Assembly: GCA_963748405.1 (NCBI GenBank)
Contig: CAVVIT010000006.1
Coordinates: 1 to 64,000, forward strand
Source of the DNA: Fen-1273 sp963748405
GTDB taxonomy: Bacteria > Bacteroidota > Ignavibacteria > UBA10030 > UBA6906
Length of the DNA stretch: 64,000 bases
Direction: 5' to 3'
This document shows, one piece after another, positions 51,301 to 60,106 of this stretch (the stretch's first letter is position 1; every line of letters starts with the position of its first letter). Under the pieces are notes generated by a model. The model was not told where the DNA came from. It worked only from the letters and a program-made list of their open reading frames with translations, and ran no database searches. A program made the position numbers and the translations under genes.

Positions 51301-51916
51301 TTCGTGCGGGAACATACCGATCTACGGGTGCCTCGAGTACACGTGCGGTGAACGAATGATGACGGTGGAGGAGGTACGCGCCGCGTCTGCGCTCTTTTAC
51401 GCTGCGGGAGCCGACGGGATCTATTCGTTCAACTACTTCTGCGCGAGGGAAGGGGGGCAGGAGCCCGCGTTCTCCGTGTTTCACGACGTGGCCGATCCCG
51501 CCGCCCTCGGGCGGATGGACAAGGTCTATACGCTTTCGGCGGCGAAATATCCCATCCCCCGCGTGAGCCTGCCGGCGCCGCTTCCTCTGAATATCCGGAA
51601 GGAGGAAGTCCGATCGATCCCGCTCACGGCCTCGGAGCCGGTCCGCCCGGTTTCCGTCCGGCTCCGCGTCGAATGTGCGGGAGATATCCGTGAAGGCGTG
51701 CTCGGCGTCCTCTTCAACGGCAGGGCGCTGCCGGCCGGACGAAGGCCTGAGAGCCCGTTCGTCTCGCCGCGTCCCGTGCTCTACGCCCCGGCCCCCCTGA
51801 CGCGCATACTCGAATTCGACGTCGACCCGGCCCTGGTCGGTGAAAGAAATACGGTCACCCTCTCCTCCACTGCGGAGGCGACCGTGAACTGGATCTATCT
51901 CATCGTGCATCACTAG
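48365..51916 (+). CDS. beta-helix (GH141-like) protein fused to a TIM-barrel hydrolase-like domain
   Basis: An exported 1183-residue protein. After a signal peptide comes YVSPRGSDANTGTRARPF, the opening of the GH141-like/polysaccharide-active right-handed beta-helix, with Asn/His turns up to about residue 690 (GNLVAMNHVHHIG, LIRNNVFHDIAAL). Residues about 710-1110 form a second enzyme-like unit: TTFLFNPNPSQKGVYP, VDGIELDFMRFPYYF and GADGIYSFNYFC, a TIM-barrel with candidate acids in IELDFMR. A final beta domain ends the chain. The GTG is fixed by AAAGGA 5 bases upstream and lies 10 bases after the GH9-CE4 gene. Substrate unknown; the two units may attack one branched glycan. Confidence 0.8.
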   Translation: MKLRTFIPCWGTAILLALCFSPAPSAQGGGAILLYVSPRGSDANTGTRARPFATLERARDAARSLRSSPAGIGKSVTVRLGGGLYLLPRTFVLRPEDGASPAGLVTYEAEDGETPVVSGGVLIRQWRAAEFNGRNVWRGEVPNAGSEIDGVHELWVNGKRGSNARFPRQSYLRVESVPGLTPATDWLEGQSSFRAAPRDVPPEGKFAGAEAVVMNRWVESRLPVTGFDPDSAMFRFGRKSMFRLEKGDLYYFVNLKGALSRPGDWYFAGEEGAIYYMPRTGDDPARSESVVPRITTLVRIEGSPDSGRFVSRVRFRGIRFEHAGWYFPPVDSLRQPGPGGFPQAAIGVPAAVTAKGAHDCTFDSCSFSHMGTYAIELGEGCRRNAVSRCDLFDLGAGGVKIGETVIRESQDQRTSGNAVTDSRIHDGGRLFHSAIGVWIGQSGGNRIVHNAIHDFYYTGISIGWTWGYGPALAQGNLVAMNHVHHIGVLADGDGPILSDMGGIYTLGNQEGTLIRNNVFHDIAALRYGGWGIYFDEGTTHIAAEGNLVYRTTHGGFHQHYGKENRFRDNTIAFGRDVQVQRTRLENHASFAFEHNIVIWEGGQFLGGNAGGGSMIFDHNLYWFGGRDSLLFDTLSFAAWRSRGNDAHSRIADPGFADPRGGDFRFRKDSPAPAMGFVQVSFGEIPADSAVPGSPWAPRTPVGRRVLYNSDGSNIFWKRSFSPDDVYRSVDEVAEAGVTTFLFNPNPSQKGVYPAGVAGMFSYDFPGTPGFIPSERDSMYRHFNDNLQLLLKDSLDPVGMIVDRARLRGMESFLTVRMNDLHDVDNPSSPLLGDFWKSHPEYRVGGYEGWGAYALNYAVPAVREYYCALVRELCERYPVDGIELDFMRFPYYFPRDSANSPSCASVMTRFVEQVRAMTRDAGNRRGMPILLSVRVPSSPAASAYVGLDPAAWSRRGLIDFITVAPFLSTEPDMRIAEYRSSCGNIPIYGCLEYTCGERMMTVEEVRAASALFYAAGADGIYSFNYFCAREGGQEPAFSVFHDVADPAALGRMDKVYTLSAAKYPIPRVSLPAPLPLNIRKEEVRSIPLTASEPVRPVSVRLRVECAGDIREGVLGVLFNGRALPAGRRPESPFVSPRPVLYAPAPLTRILEFDVDPALVGERNTVTLSSTAEATVNWIYLIVHH

Positions 51917-51941
51917 GCGCTTCGTCCGGCCGTGGAACGCC

Positions 51942-54014
51942 TCACTCGGTCCTGAAGCGCTCCTGGAACGTCGGTGCCTCCCCGGCAAGCTTGATGAACA
52001 TGTCGAGCGGGACGACCTCGAACCCGGCGCCGAGCCTGTCGATGATGTTCTTTGTCCGCTGGAGATCGCTGTATTCGCGTATGTGAATGAGAAGGAAATA
52101 GGGGCGTTTCCCGTTCACCTTCGCCAGCTCTTCCAGGTCGGCTGCCGCGTCCGCTTCCGGCCGCGTCTCCGATAAATAGTAGTCGTAGGACACGAGCGGC
52201 TTCCCGTCCTTCACCGCAAAGGTGTACGAGGGGGCATAGCCGTTGATGAACCCCGTCGCCTCGGGCATCCCCGCGTAGTACGCGTCGACGACCTCCTTCG
52301 TCAGATCGCTGTTCCCCTCGACCGTCGCCCCCTCCGAATAGTCCATGAACTCGAATACCGGGAGATCGAGGTCCTGTGTCATTTTCCTGGTCATCGCGAC
52401 GACCTCCGGAAGGCTCGACGGCGGTATGGCTTTCGGATACATGTATCCCGGACCGGAGAGCCCTCCGACGAAGTAATCGTTCGGCGTCGCCATCCCGTAA
52501 AAGTACTCGAGCATGGCGGGGGCAAGCCACTCCCAGTTCATCGTCACTTCCCACGCGCACGGTATCGACCCCCGCCCCGGTTTGAACCAGGCGCCCAGCC
52601 CCATGCCGTCGGTCTGCACGAGCGCAATGTACGTTTTCTTTTCGGGGACGTAGGTCTTCCCCGGGACGACGCTGCTCCTGTTCTTCCAGACGAACCCCTT
52701 CGATGCGGGGGTGAGGGAGGAGAAGCTCATGTTCGGGAGCGTGTGCAGCCCCTCCACGCGGAGCGTGTGGTGAGAGGCGAGCGTGACGAAATCCCGTTCC
52801 TTGTCCTTGGCGTACGAATGCCATCCCATCACCATCGAGAGAGGCTTCATGGCCCCCATGATCCTGTCCGCCAGTGCGTATTCCGCGGTGTCGGTGCGAA
52901 GCGTCGAAAGATCGGTGAAGAACGCCCCGCGCGCGATGCCGAAGTCCGCGACTCCCGGTTTCATGATCTTCCCGGATTCTCCCCCCATCCACACGACGTA
53001 CTCCCGCGAGCACCGTTTCCAGTATTCGTTGTACGCCCAGGTGTAAATCTCCACGTCCTTCATCCCCGTGAATTTTCCCCTGAAATCCGCCAGGCATGTC
53101 AGCCCCTCGTGCTCGGCCAGCGGGATCTCCCCGGCGGAGACGACGATCCCTTTGTCCAGGGCGGCGGCGGTGAATGCGACGATGAGCGACGTGCGGACGG
53201 CCTTGTCCCAGACGATGTATCCCCTGATGTCCGCGCGGAACGTCTTCAGTGCGGCTTCGGGGGTCTTCAGCTCCGTGAACGTGTAATTCCGTTTGTCCCT
53301 GTAATAGTCCAGCACGGTGGGCGTATACAGGAAGTCCCACTTCTCGGGATAGACGAAGTAGAGCCGGGGCGATTTCCCGTTGGCGAGCCCCTGCAGGCTG
53401 ATGAGGAGCGCGTTCACGGGGAGCTTCCCGTCGATCGTCCAGTCGTCGTCGAGCTTCATCATGAACGCCGACGCCGTTCCTTCGCGTTTGAGGACGAACC
53501 GGACGGGGGGTCCGCTCGTGCGCGTGGAGCGCTCGATCGTGTACGTGATCGTTTCGCCGTCAGCGGAGAGCGTGTAGGAGCGCCTGGAAGTCACGGGAGT
53601 TTCCCCCTCGGAGCCGCGCAGCGGGAACCGTTCGTCGATCCTGAGCGTCCTTCCGGAATCCGCCCACGTCGCCGAAGCGGTCCGCGCACTGCCGCGCTCC
53701 ATCATCAGTCCCATGAACACATTCGACGGGAAGACGCGCGACGTGACGGGAATCCGAACGGCGGTCCCCCCGGGGGTGAGCGTCACGGAATCCCGGAATC
53801 TCCGCCCCCGTCCCCAGACGTCGGTCACGGTCACGGCGGACCCCTTCTGCGCGATCTCGACGGCCAGCGTGCCGAAGAGGTCGATGTCGCTGCTTTTGGC
53901 CGGTATCATCTCCCATCGTCCGGCCAGGGCCGGGAGGCCTTCACCGGCCGGGGAGGGGGAAGCGTTGAAAAGGGTCAGGACCGCGAGAATCGCGGCGATG
54001 CGCGCGTGCGTCAT
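51942..54014 (-). CDS. exported GxGYxYP-family protein (putative glycoside hydrolase)
   Basis: A 690-residue secreted protein of the GxGYxYP family. The naming motif is GGLSGPGYMYPKAIP. Other recognisable blocks are YIALVQTDGMGLGAWF, WEVTMNWEWLAPAMLEYFY and a C-terminal deacetylase-like fold ending YFLLIHIREYSDLQRT and FEVVPLDMFIKLAGE. Before it lies an N-terminal beta-rich domain (residues 25-180). The family is found beside carbohydrate-active genes and is predicted but not proved to be hydrolytic. GGAG upstream of the ATG at 54014 decides the start; the frame runs on upstream. It is convergent with the beta-helix gene and divergent from the six-hairpin gene. Confidence 0.82.
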   Translation of the reverse strand: MTHARIAAILAVLTLFNASPSPAGEGLPALAGRWEMIPAKSSDIDLFGTLAVEIAQKGSAVTVTDVWGRGRRFRDSVTLTPGGTAVRIPVTSRVFPSNVFMGLMMERGSARTASATWADSGRTLRIDERFPLRGSEGETPVTSRRSYTLSADGETITYTIERSTRTSGPPVRFVLKREGTASAFMMKLDDDWTIDGKLPVNALLISLQGLANGKSPRLYFVYPEKWDFLYTPTVLDYYRDKRNYTFTELKTPEAALKTFRADIRGYIVWDKAVRTSLIVAFTAAALDKGIVVSAGEIPLAEHEGLTCLADFRGKFTGMKDVEIYTWAYNEYWKRCSREYVVWMGGESGKIMKPGVADFGIARGAFFTDLSTLRTDTAEYALADRIMGAMKPLSMVMGWHSYAKDKERDFVTLASHHTLRVEGLHTLPNMSFSSLTPASKGFVWKNRSSVVPGKTYVPEKKTYIALVQTDGMGLGAWFKPGRGSIPCAWEVTMNWEWLAPAMLEYFYGMATPNDYFVGGLSGPGYMYPKAIPPSSLPEVVAMTRKMTQDLDLPVFEFMDYSEGATVEGNSDLTKEVVDAYYAGMPEATGFINGYAPSYTFAVKDGKPLVSYDYYLSETRPEADAAADLEELAKVNGKRPYFLLIHIREYSDLQRTKNIIDRLGAGFEVVPLDMFIKLAGEAPTFQERFRTE

Positions 54015-54165
54015 GGGGATCTCCGTGCAGGGTGATGTCATTTCATATGCAGAACGTTGTTTCTCTGGTGAACTCAAGAATACGCAGAAAACGCCCCGCG
54101 TGCAAGATTGACTGTTCGCGCGCGGTTCGCTATCATGCAACCACGGAAGAAACGTCATTTTATAC

Positions 54166-56604
54166 ATGAAACAATCCCTGTCCGCCGCTTCCCCCCGCAT
54201 CACCGATCTCTTTCTCCTCTCGGGCATCGAGCCCCCCGCGGGGGACCTCGGCCTGCGCCCCTCCGTCGCGGCGTGCCGTGCGGTGTGGACGTCCCCGCTG
54301 CCGGGAGAGGAGGGGGCCCCCGCGCGGAGGATCATACACGCGCGGACGCTCCGCCTTCACGCACCGGCCCGGCTCCGCCGGCTCGGCGTTTCCCCCGCCC
54401 CGGGATACCACAAGTGCGGGAGCCGCCGTGAGACCGACTGGGTGACGGCGCTGCGCGTTCTTCTCTGGGACGGCAATGCCTGGCGCGCGGCGCTCCGTCA
54501 GACGGGACTCCCGCAGGCGTCCCCCGGCGAGACGCTCTGGTTCGACCTGCAGGGGGCGGCGACATCCGGGGTGATCGTCGAAATCAGGCGGTCCGGCATC
54601 GACGGGTGGTGGCCGTCCTGGAATCTTGCTTCGGGGGCGTTCGTCCTCGACGGAGAGCCGCCCCCGGGTGCGCCCCCCCGCGGCGAGCGCTCGAACGGCG
54701 TGACGTGCGGCGCTCTGGAGGGACTCCCTCCGGGCGTGAGCGCGCGCTACGGCGACGGCGAAGTCCGCTACACCTCCCGTTTCCTGGAAGCGGGTTTCCG
54801 TCTCGCCAGGGCCGGGTTCTCATTCCTTTCGCTCGACGACGAAGGGAAGGGGAGGACGGAGAAGAACCTTCTCTGGATGAGGCCCGGGATGTCCTGCCAG
54901 GGGCTGTTCCTTCACGAGGTCGGGTGTGCGCCGGCGCTGGCTCCTTCGATCCGGTACCAGGCGGCGGGGAGAACCGTGGTCGCCGGGAACACCGTGACGT
55001 ACGACGTCGACTGCGCCGCGGAAGGACAGAGCTATCACCTTGCGTGGGAGGTCCTCGAAGACCGTCTGCGCCTGAACGCCGTGAGGCGTGGCGCGCGCGA
55101 CGTCCGCGCGTGGGAAAGCAGCGCCTGGACGACGGCGCTTGACGCGCGCGCCGCCGCGTGCGCCTCCGGCGGGCTCATCACGCGCGAGGGGGAGACGGGT
55201 TCGATGGCGCTTCCCCTGTTCCTGCACGCCCCGTCCTTCGGGACATTCGACGTGATTCCCCTGGACGGGAAACCGCTCTGGCGTGCCGACGCGGTGCGGC
55301 CGGCGGGTCTCGGCATCCACCAGGTCAAGCTGGGCGAAACCGCTTGTCCGGAGGGGGACTACGTGCTGCGCGCGGGGACGCACGAAGCGCGGGTGGATTT
55401 CGCCGTGCGGCGGGGGGGGACGATTCCTCTCAGGAGCGGCACGCCGCCGGAGGTCGTCCGGGCGGTCGACCGGTGCGCCCTCACGTCGCTCACGTACCGC
55501 CCTGACACGGGGACGCTGAGCAACAACGGGAACTCGATGCACTGTCCCCTCTCGATGGACACCTGGTCTGCGCTCGCGCTCCGCGTCGGGGACCTGTATC
55601 CCGGCGTCAGCGCCGTGGACCTCCTCCGGGATTCGATCGAGCGCTGGCTCGACGGCGCCCCGGGGTACGGGAGCGGCATGATGTACGCGGAGGGGGACAC
55701 GCATCCCGCGGAAGACGAGTATCTGATGACCGGGACGGCATCGCTCCTCGGCGTTGCGGAGTTTCTGGATCACTCGGGGTCGCCTGGGTGGCTCGACCGG
55801 TTCGGCGGTCAGCTCTCGCGGCAGATCGCGCTCATGAGGAACCGGGACGCCGACGGGGACGGGCTCGTGGAGAGCAAGTACAGGATAGGGAACAGCGGCG
55901 GATACCAGTGGAGCACCTGTTTCTACGACGTCATCTCGTTCGGATGGAAATGCGCGTTTTCCAACGCCCTGCTGTATCCCGCGCTCATGACGCTCGCTCG
56001 GGTGCTTCCGCGCCTCGGGCGTCCCGGCATGGCTGCGGGACTCGAGGAATGGGGGGGGCGCCTGAAAGAGCACTATGTCCCGGCGTTCCTGAATCCCGCC
56101 ACCGGCTGGCTCGGCGGCTGGAGGAGCAAGGACGGCGAGCTTCACGATCACGCGTTTCTGACGGTGAACGCCGCCGCGGTCTCCTCGGGTCTCGTCGACG
56201 ACGCGCTCGCGCGCGATATCATGCAACGGCTCTGGGCGGAAGCCCTGCGGGTCGGCATGCCGGATCCCGTGCACGGCGTTCCTTCGAGCCTCTGGCCGGT
56301 CCCCGACCGGGACCTCCCCGAGATCATGCACGGGTTTCCGTTCGGGTATTATGCCAACGGGGGATTGAGCACCGCACACGCGCGGCACGTCGTCGATGCC
56401 CTCCGTCGTGCGGGAATGACCCGGGAAGCGGACTACGTCCTGACAAGGACTTGCGCCGCATTCGCCGATGCTCACGTCTTCGGCGGGGCCGGGTCCGGTC
56501 TCGACGCGCGGTCCTGGGACGGGTGGCCGTGCGGTTACGAAGGGCTGCTCACCGACCAGTTCGGCCTACTGGCGAGCGCAATCGACCGGTTCGGTCGCCG
56601 CTGA
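54166..56604 (+). CDS. six-hairpin glycosidase-like cytoplasmic protein
   Basis: An 812-residue protein without a signal peptide. The first half is beta-sandwich-like (about residues 60-370). The second half has (alpha/alpha)6-barrel helices with LSNNGNSMHCPLSMDTWSAL, RNRDADGDGLVESKYRIGN and NGGLSTAHARHVVDALRR. The DADGDGLVE motif is common in clan GH-L/GH-Q-type and GH63/GH37-like glucosidases. Family assignment is not certain. Intracellular location suggests processing of imported oligosaccharides. The short gap to the ABC transporter genes, and the promoter in it, indicate a related but separate unit. Confidence 0.72.
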   Translation: MKQSLSAASPRITDLFLLSGIEPPAGDLGLRPSVAACRAVWTSPLPGEEGAPARRIIHARTLRLHAPARLRRLGVSPAPGYHKCGSRRETDWVTALRVLLWDGNAWRAALRQTGLPQASPGETLWFDLQGAATSGVIVEIRRSGIDGWWPSWNLASGAFVLDGEPPPGAPPRGERSNGVTCGALEGLPPGVSARYGDGEVRYTSRFLEAGFRLARAGFSFLSLDDEGKGRTEKNLLWMRPGMSCQGLFLHEVGCAPALAPSIRYQAAGRTVVAGNTVTYDVDCAAEGQSYHLAWEVLEDRLRLNAVRRGARDVRAWESSAWTTALDARAAACASGGLITREGETGSMALPLFLHAPSFGTFDVIPLDGKPLWRADAVRPAGLGIHQVKLGETACPEGDYVLRAGTHEARVDFAVRRGGTIPLRSGTPPEVVRAVDRCALTSLTYRPDTGTLSNNGNSMHCPLSMDTWSALALRVGDLYPGVSAVDLLRDSIERWLDGAPGYGSGMMYAEGDTHPAEDEYLMTGTASLLGVAEFLDHSGSPGWLDRFGGQLSRQIALMRNRDADGDGLVESKYRIGNSGGYQWSTCFYDVISFGWKCAFSNALLYPALMTLARVLPRLGRPGMAAGLEEWGGRLKEHYVPAFLNPATGWLGGWRSKDGELHDHAFLTVNAAAVSSGLVDDALARDIMQRLWAEALRVGMPDPVHGVPSSLWPVPDRDLPEIMHGFPFGYYANGGLSTAHARHVVDALRRAGMTREADYVLTRTCAAFADAHVFGGAGSGLDARSWDGWPCGYEGLLTDQFGLLASAIDRFGRR

Positions 56605-56609
56605 ATGCG

Positions 56610-56640
56610 TTGTCTTTCTTCTGATTTGTGAATATCTTCG
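56610..56640 (+). promoter_or_regulatory. probable promoter of the sugar ABC transporter unit
   Basis: TTG, 20 bases, then TATCTTCG, which matches TAnnTTTG in 7 of 8 positions. It begins just after the six-hairpin gene, about 35 bases before the solute-binding lipoprotein ATG. The spacing fits Bacteroidota -33/-7 promoters. Confidence 0.5.
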
Positions 56641-56674
56641 TTCGCCACTGCGCATACACGATCGGTGTTTTCCC

Positions 56675-57655
56675 ATGAAATCGCTTTTCTCCTCCCGTGT
56701 TTCCGTTCTCGTCCTCGTCTGTCTTCTCAGCCTCACCGGTTGCCGGAAAAAACCCGATTCCCCGGACCACAGGAGAATCGCCGGCATCGTCTTCCAGGAG
56801 GACCAGTTCTTCCGGCTCGTTCTCTTCGGCATGCGGGATGCGGCCTCGAAGAACGGGGCCGAGCTTCTGGAAGCCAACAGCGGGGGGAAGCCCGACAAGG
56901 AGATCCAGCTTATCAATACGTACATCGCGAGCGGCGTGGACGCCATCGTGATTTCCCCGATGAGCGCGAAGGCATCGGTCATCGCGCTCGGACGCGCCCG
57001 CGACAGGGGGATTACCGTCGTCACGTACAATACGAACGTCGAGGGGGACATCGCCTCGGCGTTCCTGGAGAGCGACCAGACTGCGCTCGGGCGGTCGACC
57101 GGCGCGGCGGCGCGCGACTATATTCGTGAACACCTCGGGGGGAAGGCCCGTGTGGCGCTCCTCGAGTTCCAGTCGCAGGCGCCGGAACCGAACTCCATGA
57201 GGGTGAACGGATTCAAGGAAGAAATCCTGAAGCTCCCCGGCGTCACGATCGTCGCCGAACAGGACGCCTGGCTCGCCGAGCAGGCCGTGCGAAAGGGGGG
57301 GGACATACTGAGTGCGCATCCGGATCTCGACATACTCTGGGGAGCGAACGAAGGCGCGACGGTGGGGGCGGTTATGGCGGTGAAGAACGCCGGCAGGGCA
57401 GGGCGGGTGGCGGTGTTCGGCACCGACTCGGGTGAACAGATTGCCGGGTTCCTCCTCGCCGACGACGGCGTGCTCCAGGCGGTGACGGCCCAGCAGCCGT
57501 TCGAGATCGGCACGCGTGCCGTGCAGGCCGCGCTCGCGGTTCTCAGGGGGGATCGTGTCGAACCGAAGCAGTCCCTCCCGGGCGTGCTTCTCTCCCGGCT
57601 CGACCCGGAAGGGGTGAAGAGTTTTGCGGCCCGGTTGAAAGAGCTGAACAGGTAA
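56675..57655 (+). CDS. sugar ABC transporter substrate-binding lipoprotein (RbsB-like)
   Basis: A 326-residue periplasmic-binding-protein-1 family lipoprotein. The signal ends in the lipobox LTGC at about residue 23. Two Rossmann lobes follow with GIVFQEDQFFRLVLFGMRDA, IDAIVISPMSAKA-type and ILWGANEGATVGAV strands, as in ribose/galactose-binding proteins. It delivers a pentose or hexose-like ligand to the permease. It starts the unit RbsB-RbsA-RbsC-UroD, each coupled or nearly so (1 base before the ATPase ATG). A change to a lipid anchor is usual where no soluble binding protein is retained. Confidence 0.9.
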   Translation: MKSLFSSRVSVLVLVCLLSLTGCRKKPDSPDHRRIAGIVFQEDQFFRLVLFGMRDAASKNGAELLEANSGGKPDKEIQLINTYIASGVDAIVISPMSAKASVIALGRARDRGITVVTYNTNVEGDIASAFLESDQTALGRSTGAAARDYIREHLGGKARVALLEFQSQAPEPNSMRVNGFKEEILKLPGVTIVAEQDAWLAEQAVRKGGDILSAHPDLDILWGANEGATVGAVMAVKNAGRAGRVAVFGTDSGEQIAGFLLADDGVLQAVTAQQPFEIGTRAVQAALAVLRGDRVEPKQSLPGVLLSRLDPEGVKSFAARLKELNR

Positions 57656-57656
57656 C

Positions 57657-59144
57657 ATGGAACCCGTCCGGCATACGCTCGAGACCGACGCGCTCCGGAA
57701 GGAGTACCCGGGCACGGTGGCGCTCCGGGACGTGTCGATCCGTTGTGAAGGGGGGAAGATCACGGCCCTCCTGGGAAAGAACGGTGCGGGGAAGAGCACG
57801 CTCGTGCGGCTCCTGGGAGGAACGGCACGGCCGACGTCGGGAAGAATACTTCTTGACGGCACGCAGGCGTCGTTCCGCTCCCCCCGTGAGGCGCTCGTGC
57901 GGGGGATTGCGACCGTCCACCAGGAGCTCAGCCTCATCCCCGGCCTCACCGTCGCGGAGAACATATTTCTCGGCCGGCTCCCCCGCCGCCGCGGGATTAT
58001 CGACTGGAAGGCCGCCCGGGCTGATGCGGGAACCCTGCTTGCCGGTCTCGGCCTTCCGATTGACGTGCGCGTGAAGGCCGGAAGCCTCGGCCTCGCCTCA
58101 CAGCAGATGGTGGAGATCGCCAAGGCGATGTCCAACGCTCCTTCGGTCCTGATGCTCGACGAGCCGACCTCGGCGCTCGCCGCGCGGGAGACCGCCGTGC
58201 TGTTCGCGCTCCTGAAGAGACTCGCCACCGAGGGAGTGGTGATTCTCTACATCACGCACCGGCTCGACGAGGTCCGGCGCATCGCGGACGACGTGACCGT
58301 CCTCCGCAACGGCGCACTTGCCGGCACGCTCCCCGTGAGGGAAGCGACCCCCGGAGCGATCGCGCGGCTGATGTTCGGAGAGGCCCTCGCGCAGAAGAGG
58401 AGGCCCGATCCGCCTCCCGCGGGGGAGCCGGTGATGGAAGTCAGGGATTTCACGCGCGGGGAGGCGTACCGGGACGTGTCATTCACGCTCCGCGCGGGAG
58501 AGATACTCGGGATCGCCGGTGTGCTCGGTGCGGGGAGGACGGAGCTTCTCCGGGGGCTCTTCGGCGCTGATCCGCACGAGCACGGGAGCGTATCGGTCGC
58601 GGGGTGCACGGTCGATCCATCCTCTCCCTCGCAGATGAAGAAGCTCGGCGTGGCGTTGGCCCCCGAGGACCGGAAAGCGGAAGGGCTCATACAGATCCTG
58701 AGCACGCGCGTCAATATCAACCTGGCCGGGTTCTGGCCCCCGTGGCTCCGCCCGCTGACGAGCGCGGGGCGTGAGCGCGCCGTGGCCGCGCGGTATGTCC
58801 GGGAACTGGACATGGCGCTCCCTTCCGTCGAGGGCCCCGCATCGGATCTGAGCGGGGGAACGCAGCAGAAGGTCGTCATCGCGAAATGGCTTGACACGAA
58901 ACCGCGCGTGATTCTTCTCGACGAGCCGACGCGGGGGATCGATATCCGGGCGAAACAACAGGTGTTTGACATCGTGAGAAACCTGTCCGCCCGGGGGATC
59001 GCTTCCCTCGTCGTCTCCAGCGACCTCGAAGAGCTGATGGACGAATGCCACAGGATCCTCGTCATGAACAGGGGGAGGATCGCCGGGGAGATTCTCCCGC
59101 ACGAATCGTCGATGGAACGACTTCTCACACTCTGCATGGAATGA
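57657..59144 (+). CDS. sugar ABC transporter ATPase with two nucleotide-binding domains (RbsA/MglA-like)
   Basis: A 495-residue cytoplasmic ATPase with two ABC modules. The first has Walker A GKNGAGKST (residues 40-48), signature-like LGLASQQMVEIAKAM and Walker B VLMLDEPTSALAA. The second has the degenerate loop GVLGAGRTE, signature LSGGTQQKVVIAKWL and Walker B VILLDEPTRGID. This is the arrangement of RbsA/MglA/XylG. It powers the permease encoded next, with which it shares an ATGA overlap. The gene begins 1 base after the binding protein stop. Confidence 0.94.
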   Translation: MEPVRHTLETDALRKEYPGTVALRDVSIRCEGGKITALLGKNGAGKSTLVRLLGGTARPTSGRILLDGTQASFRSPREALVRGIATVHQELSLIPGLTVAENIFLGRLPRRRGIIDWKAARADAGTLLAGLGLPIDVRVKAGSLGLASQQMVEIAKAMSNAPSVLMLDEPTSALAARETAVLFALLKRLATEGVVILYITHRLDEVRRIADDVTVLRNGALAGTLPVREATPGAIARLMFGEALAQKRRPDPPPAGEPVMEVRDFTRGEAYRDVSFTLRAGEILGIAGVLGAGRTELLRGLFGADPHEHGSVSVAGCTVDPSSPSQMKKLGVALAPEDRKAEGLIQILSTRVNINLAGFWPPWLRPLTSAGRERAVAARYVRELDMALPSVEGPASDLSGGTQQKVVIAKWLDTKPRVILLDEPTRGIDIRAKQQVFDIVRNLSARGIASLVVSSDLEELMDECHRILVMNRGRIAGEILPHESSMERLLTLCME

Positions 59145-60106
59145 CACGCCTCCGTACGTTTCTTTCGCGCGCGGTCCTGGAGATCATCCTGGCCGGGCTT
59201 GTGGTGTTCCTGGCGGCCGCCGCCCCCAATTTTCTCGGCACCGAGAATCTCCTGAACGTCCTCCGGAGCGTCTCGATGCAGGGGCTGATCGCACTCGGCA
59301 TGACGCTCGTGATCATTGCCGGGGAGATCGACCTGAGCGTCGGGTCGATGGTCGCATTTTCGGGTTGTCTCACGGCGTACGTCACGGGAGCCCTCTCCTC
59401 CCCCGGCTCCGGTGCCGGGGCGATTGTCGCCGTCGGGGCTGCGATCCTTGCCGCGCTCGTCGCGGGTTTTGCTTCGGGTTCCCTGGCGGGGGTCCTCAGG
59501 AGCAGGTTCGGCGTTCCGTCGTTCATCAGCACGCTCGCCCTCATGACCGCGCTCAGCGGCGCGGCCGAGCTCATCACCAACGGATTTCCCCTCACGCCGT
59601 TTCCGGCCTGGTACAATTTCCTCGGCGGCGGTTACCTGCTCGGGATCCCCTTCCCGGCGCTCGTGTTTCTCGCCGCCTTTGCCGGGACGCACGTGCTCAT
59701 GAACTACACCTCCTTCGGAAGGGCGGTCTACGCCGTGGGGGGAAACGCGGAAGCCGCCCGGCTGAGCGCGATCGACGTGGGAGCGGTGCGGATCGCCGTC
59801 CTTGCACTCACCGCAACGCTCGCCGCCGCAAGCGGCGTCATGCAGTCCTCCGAGATCATGTCGGGGACGGCCACGACGGCGAAAGGGTGGGAGCTCGACG
59901 TCATCGCCGCCGTGATCATCGGGGGGACGAGCCTTGCCGGGGGAGTGGGGCGCGTGTGGGGGACGATGGTGGGGGTGGTCTTCCTCGGCGTCATCATGAA
60001 CGGCATGACGCTTCTCAACGTCAGCGAGTACTGGCAGCACGTCGTCCGGGGGGGACTCATCCTCCTGGCCGTCCTCATCAACAAAATGGAACGGAAAGCA
60101 GCATGA
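59141..60106 (+). CDS. sugar ABC transporter permease (RbsC-like)
   Basis: A 321-residue inner-membrane permease with about 8-10 spans. The family signature EIDLSVGSMVAFSG is at about residues 65-80, and GVPSFISTLALM and GRVWGTMVGVVFLGVI follow. It pairs with the double ATPase and the binding lipoprotein. Its start overlaps the ATPase stop and its stop overlaps the UroD-like start (both ATGA), so all four genes are tightly coupled. Confidence 0.93.
   Translation: MTRLRTFLSRAVLEIILAGLVVFLAAAAPNFLGTENLLNVLRSVSMQGLIALGMTLVIIAGEIDLSVGSMVAFSGCLTAYVTGALSSPGSGAGAIVAVGAAILAALVAGFASGSLAGVLRSRFGVPSFISTLALMTALSGAAELITNGFPLTPFPAWYNFLGGGYLLGIPFPALVFLAAFAGTHVLMNYTSFGRAVYAVGGNAEAARLSAIDVGAVRIAVLALTATLAAASGVMQSSEIMSGTATTAKGWELDVIAAVIIGGTSLAGGVGRVWGTMVGVVFLGVIMNGMTLLNVSEYWQHVVRGGLILLAVLINKMERKAA

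Noticed and set aside
54820..56475. 551-codon minus-strand open frame in the six-hairpin gene
   Set aside because: It has no recognisable motif, and the plus-strand protein keeps glycosidase features.
58247..60040. 597-codon minus-strand open frame across ATPase and permease genes
   Set aside because: It is antisense to two genes with unambiguous ABC transporter motifs.
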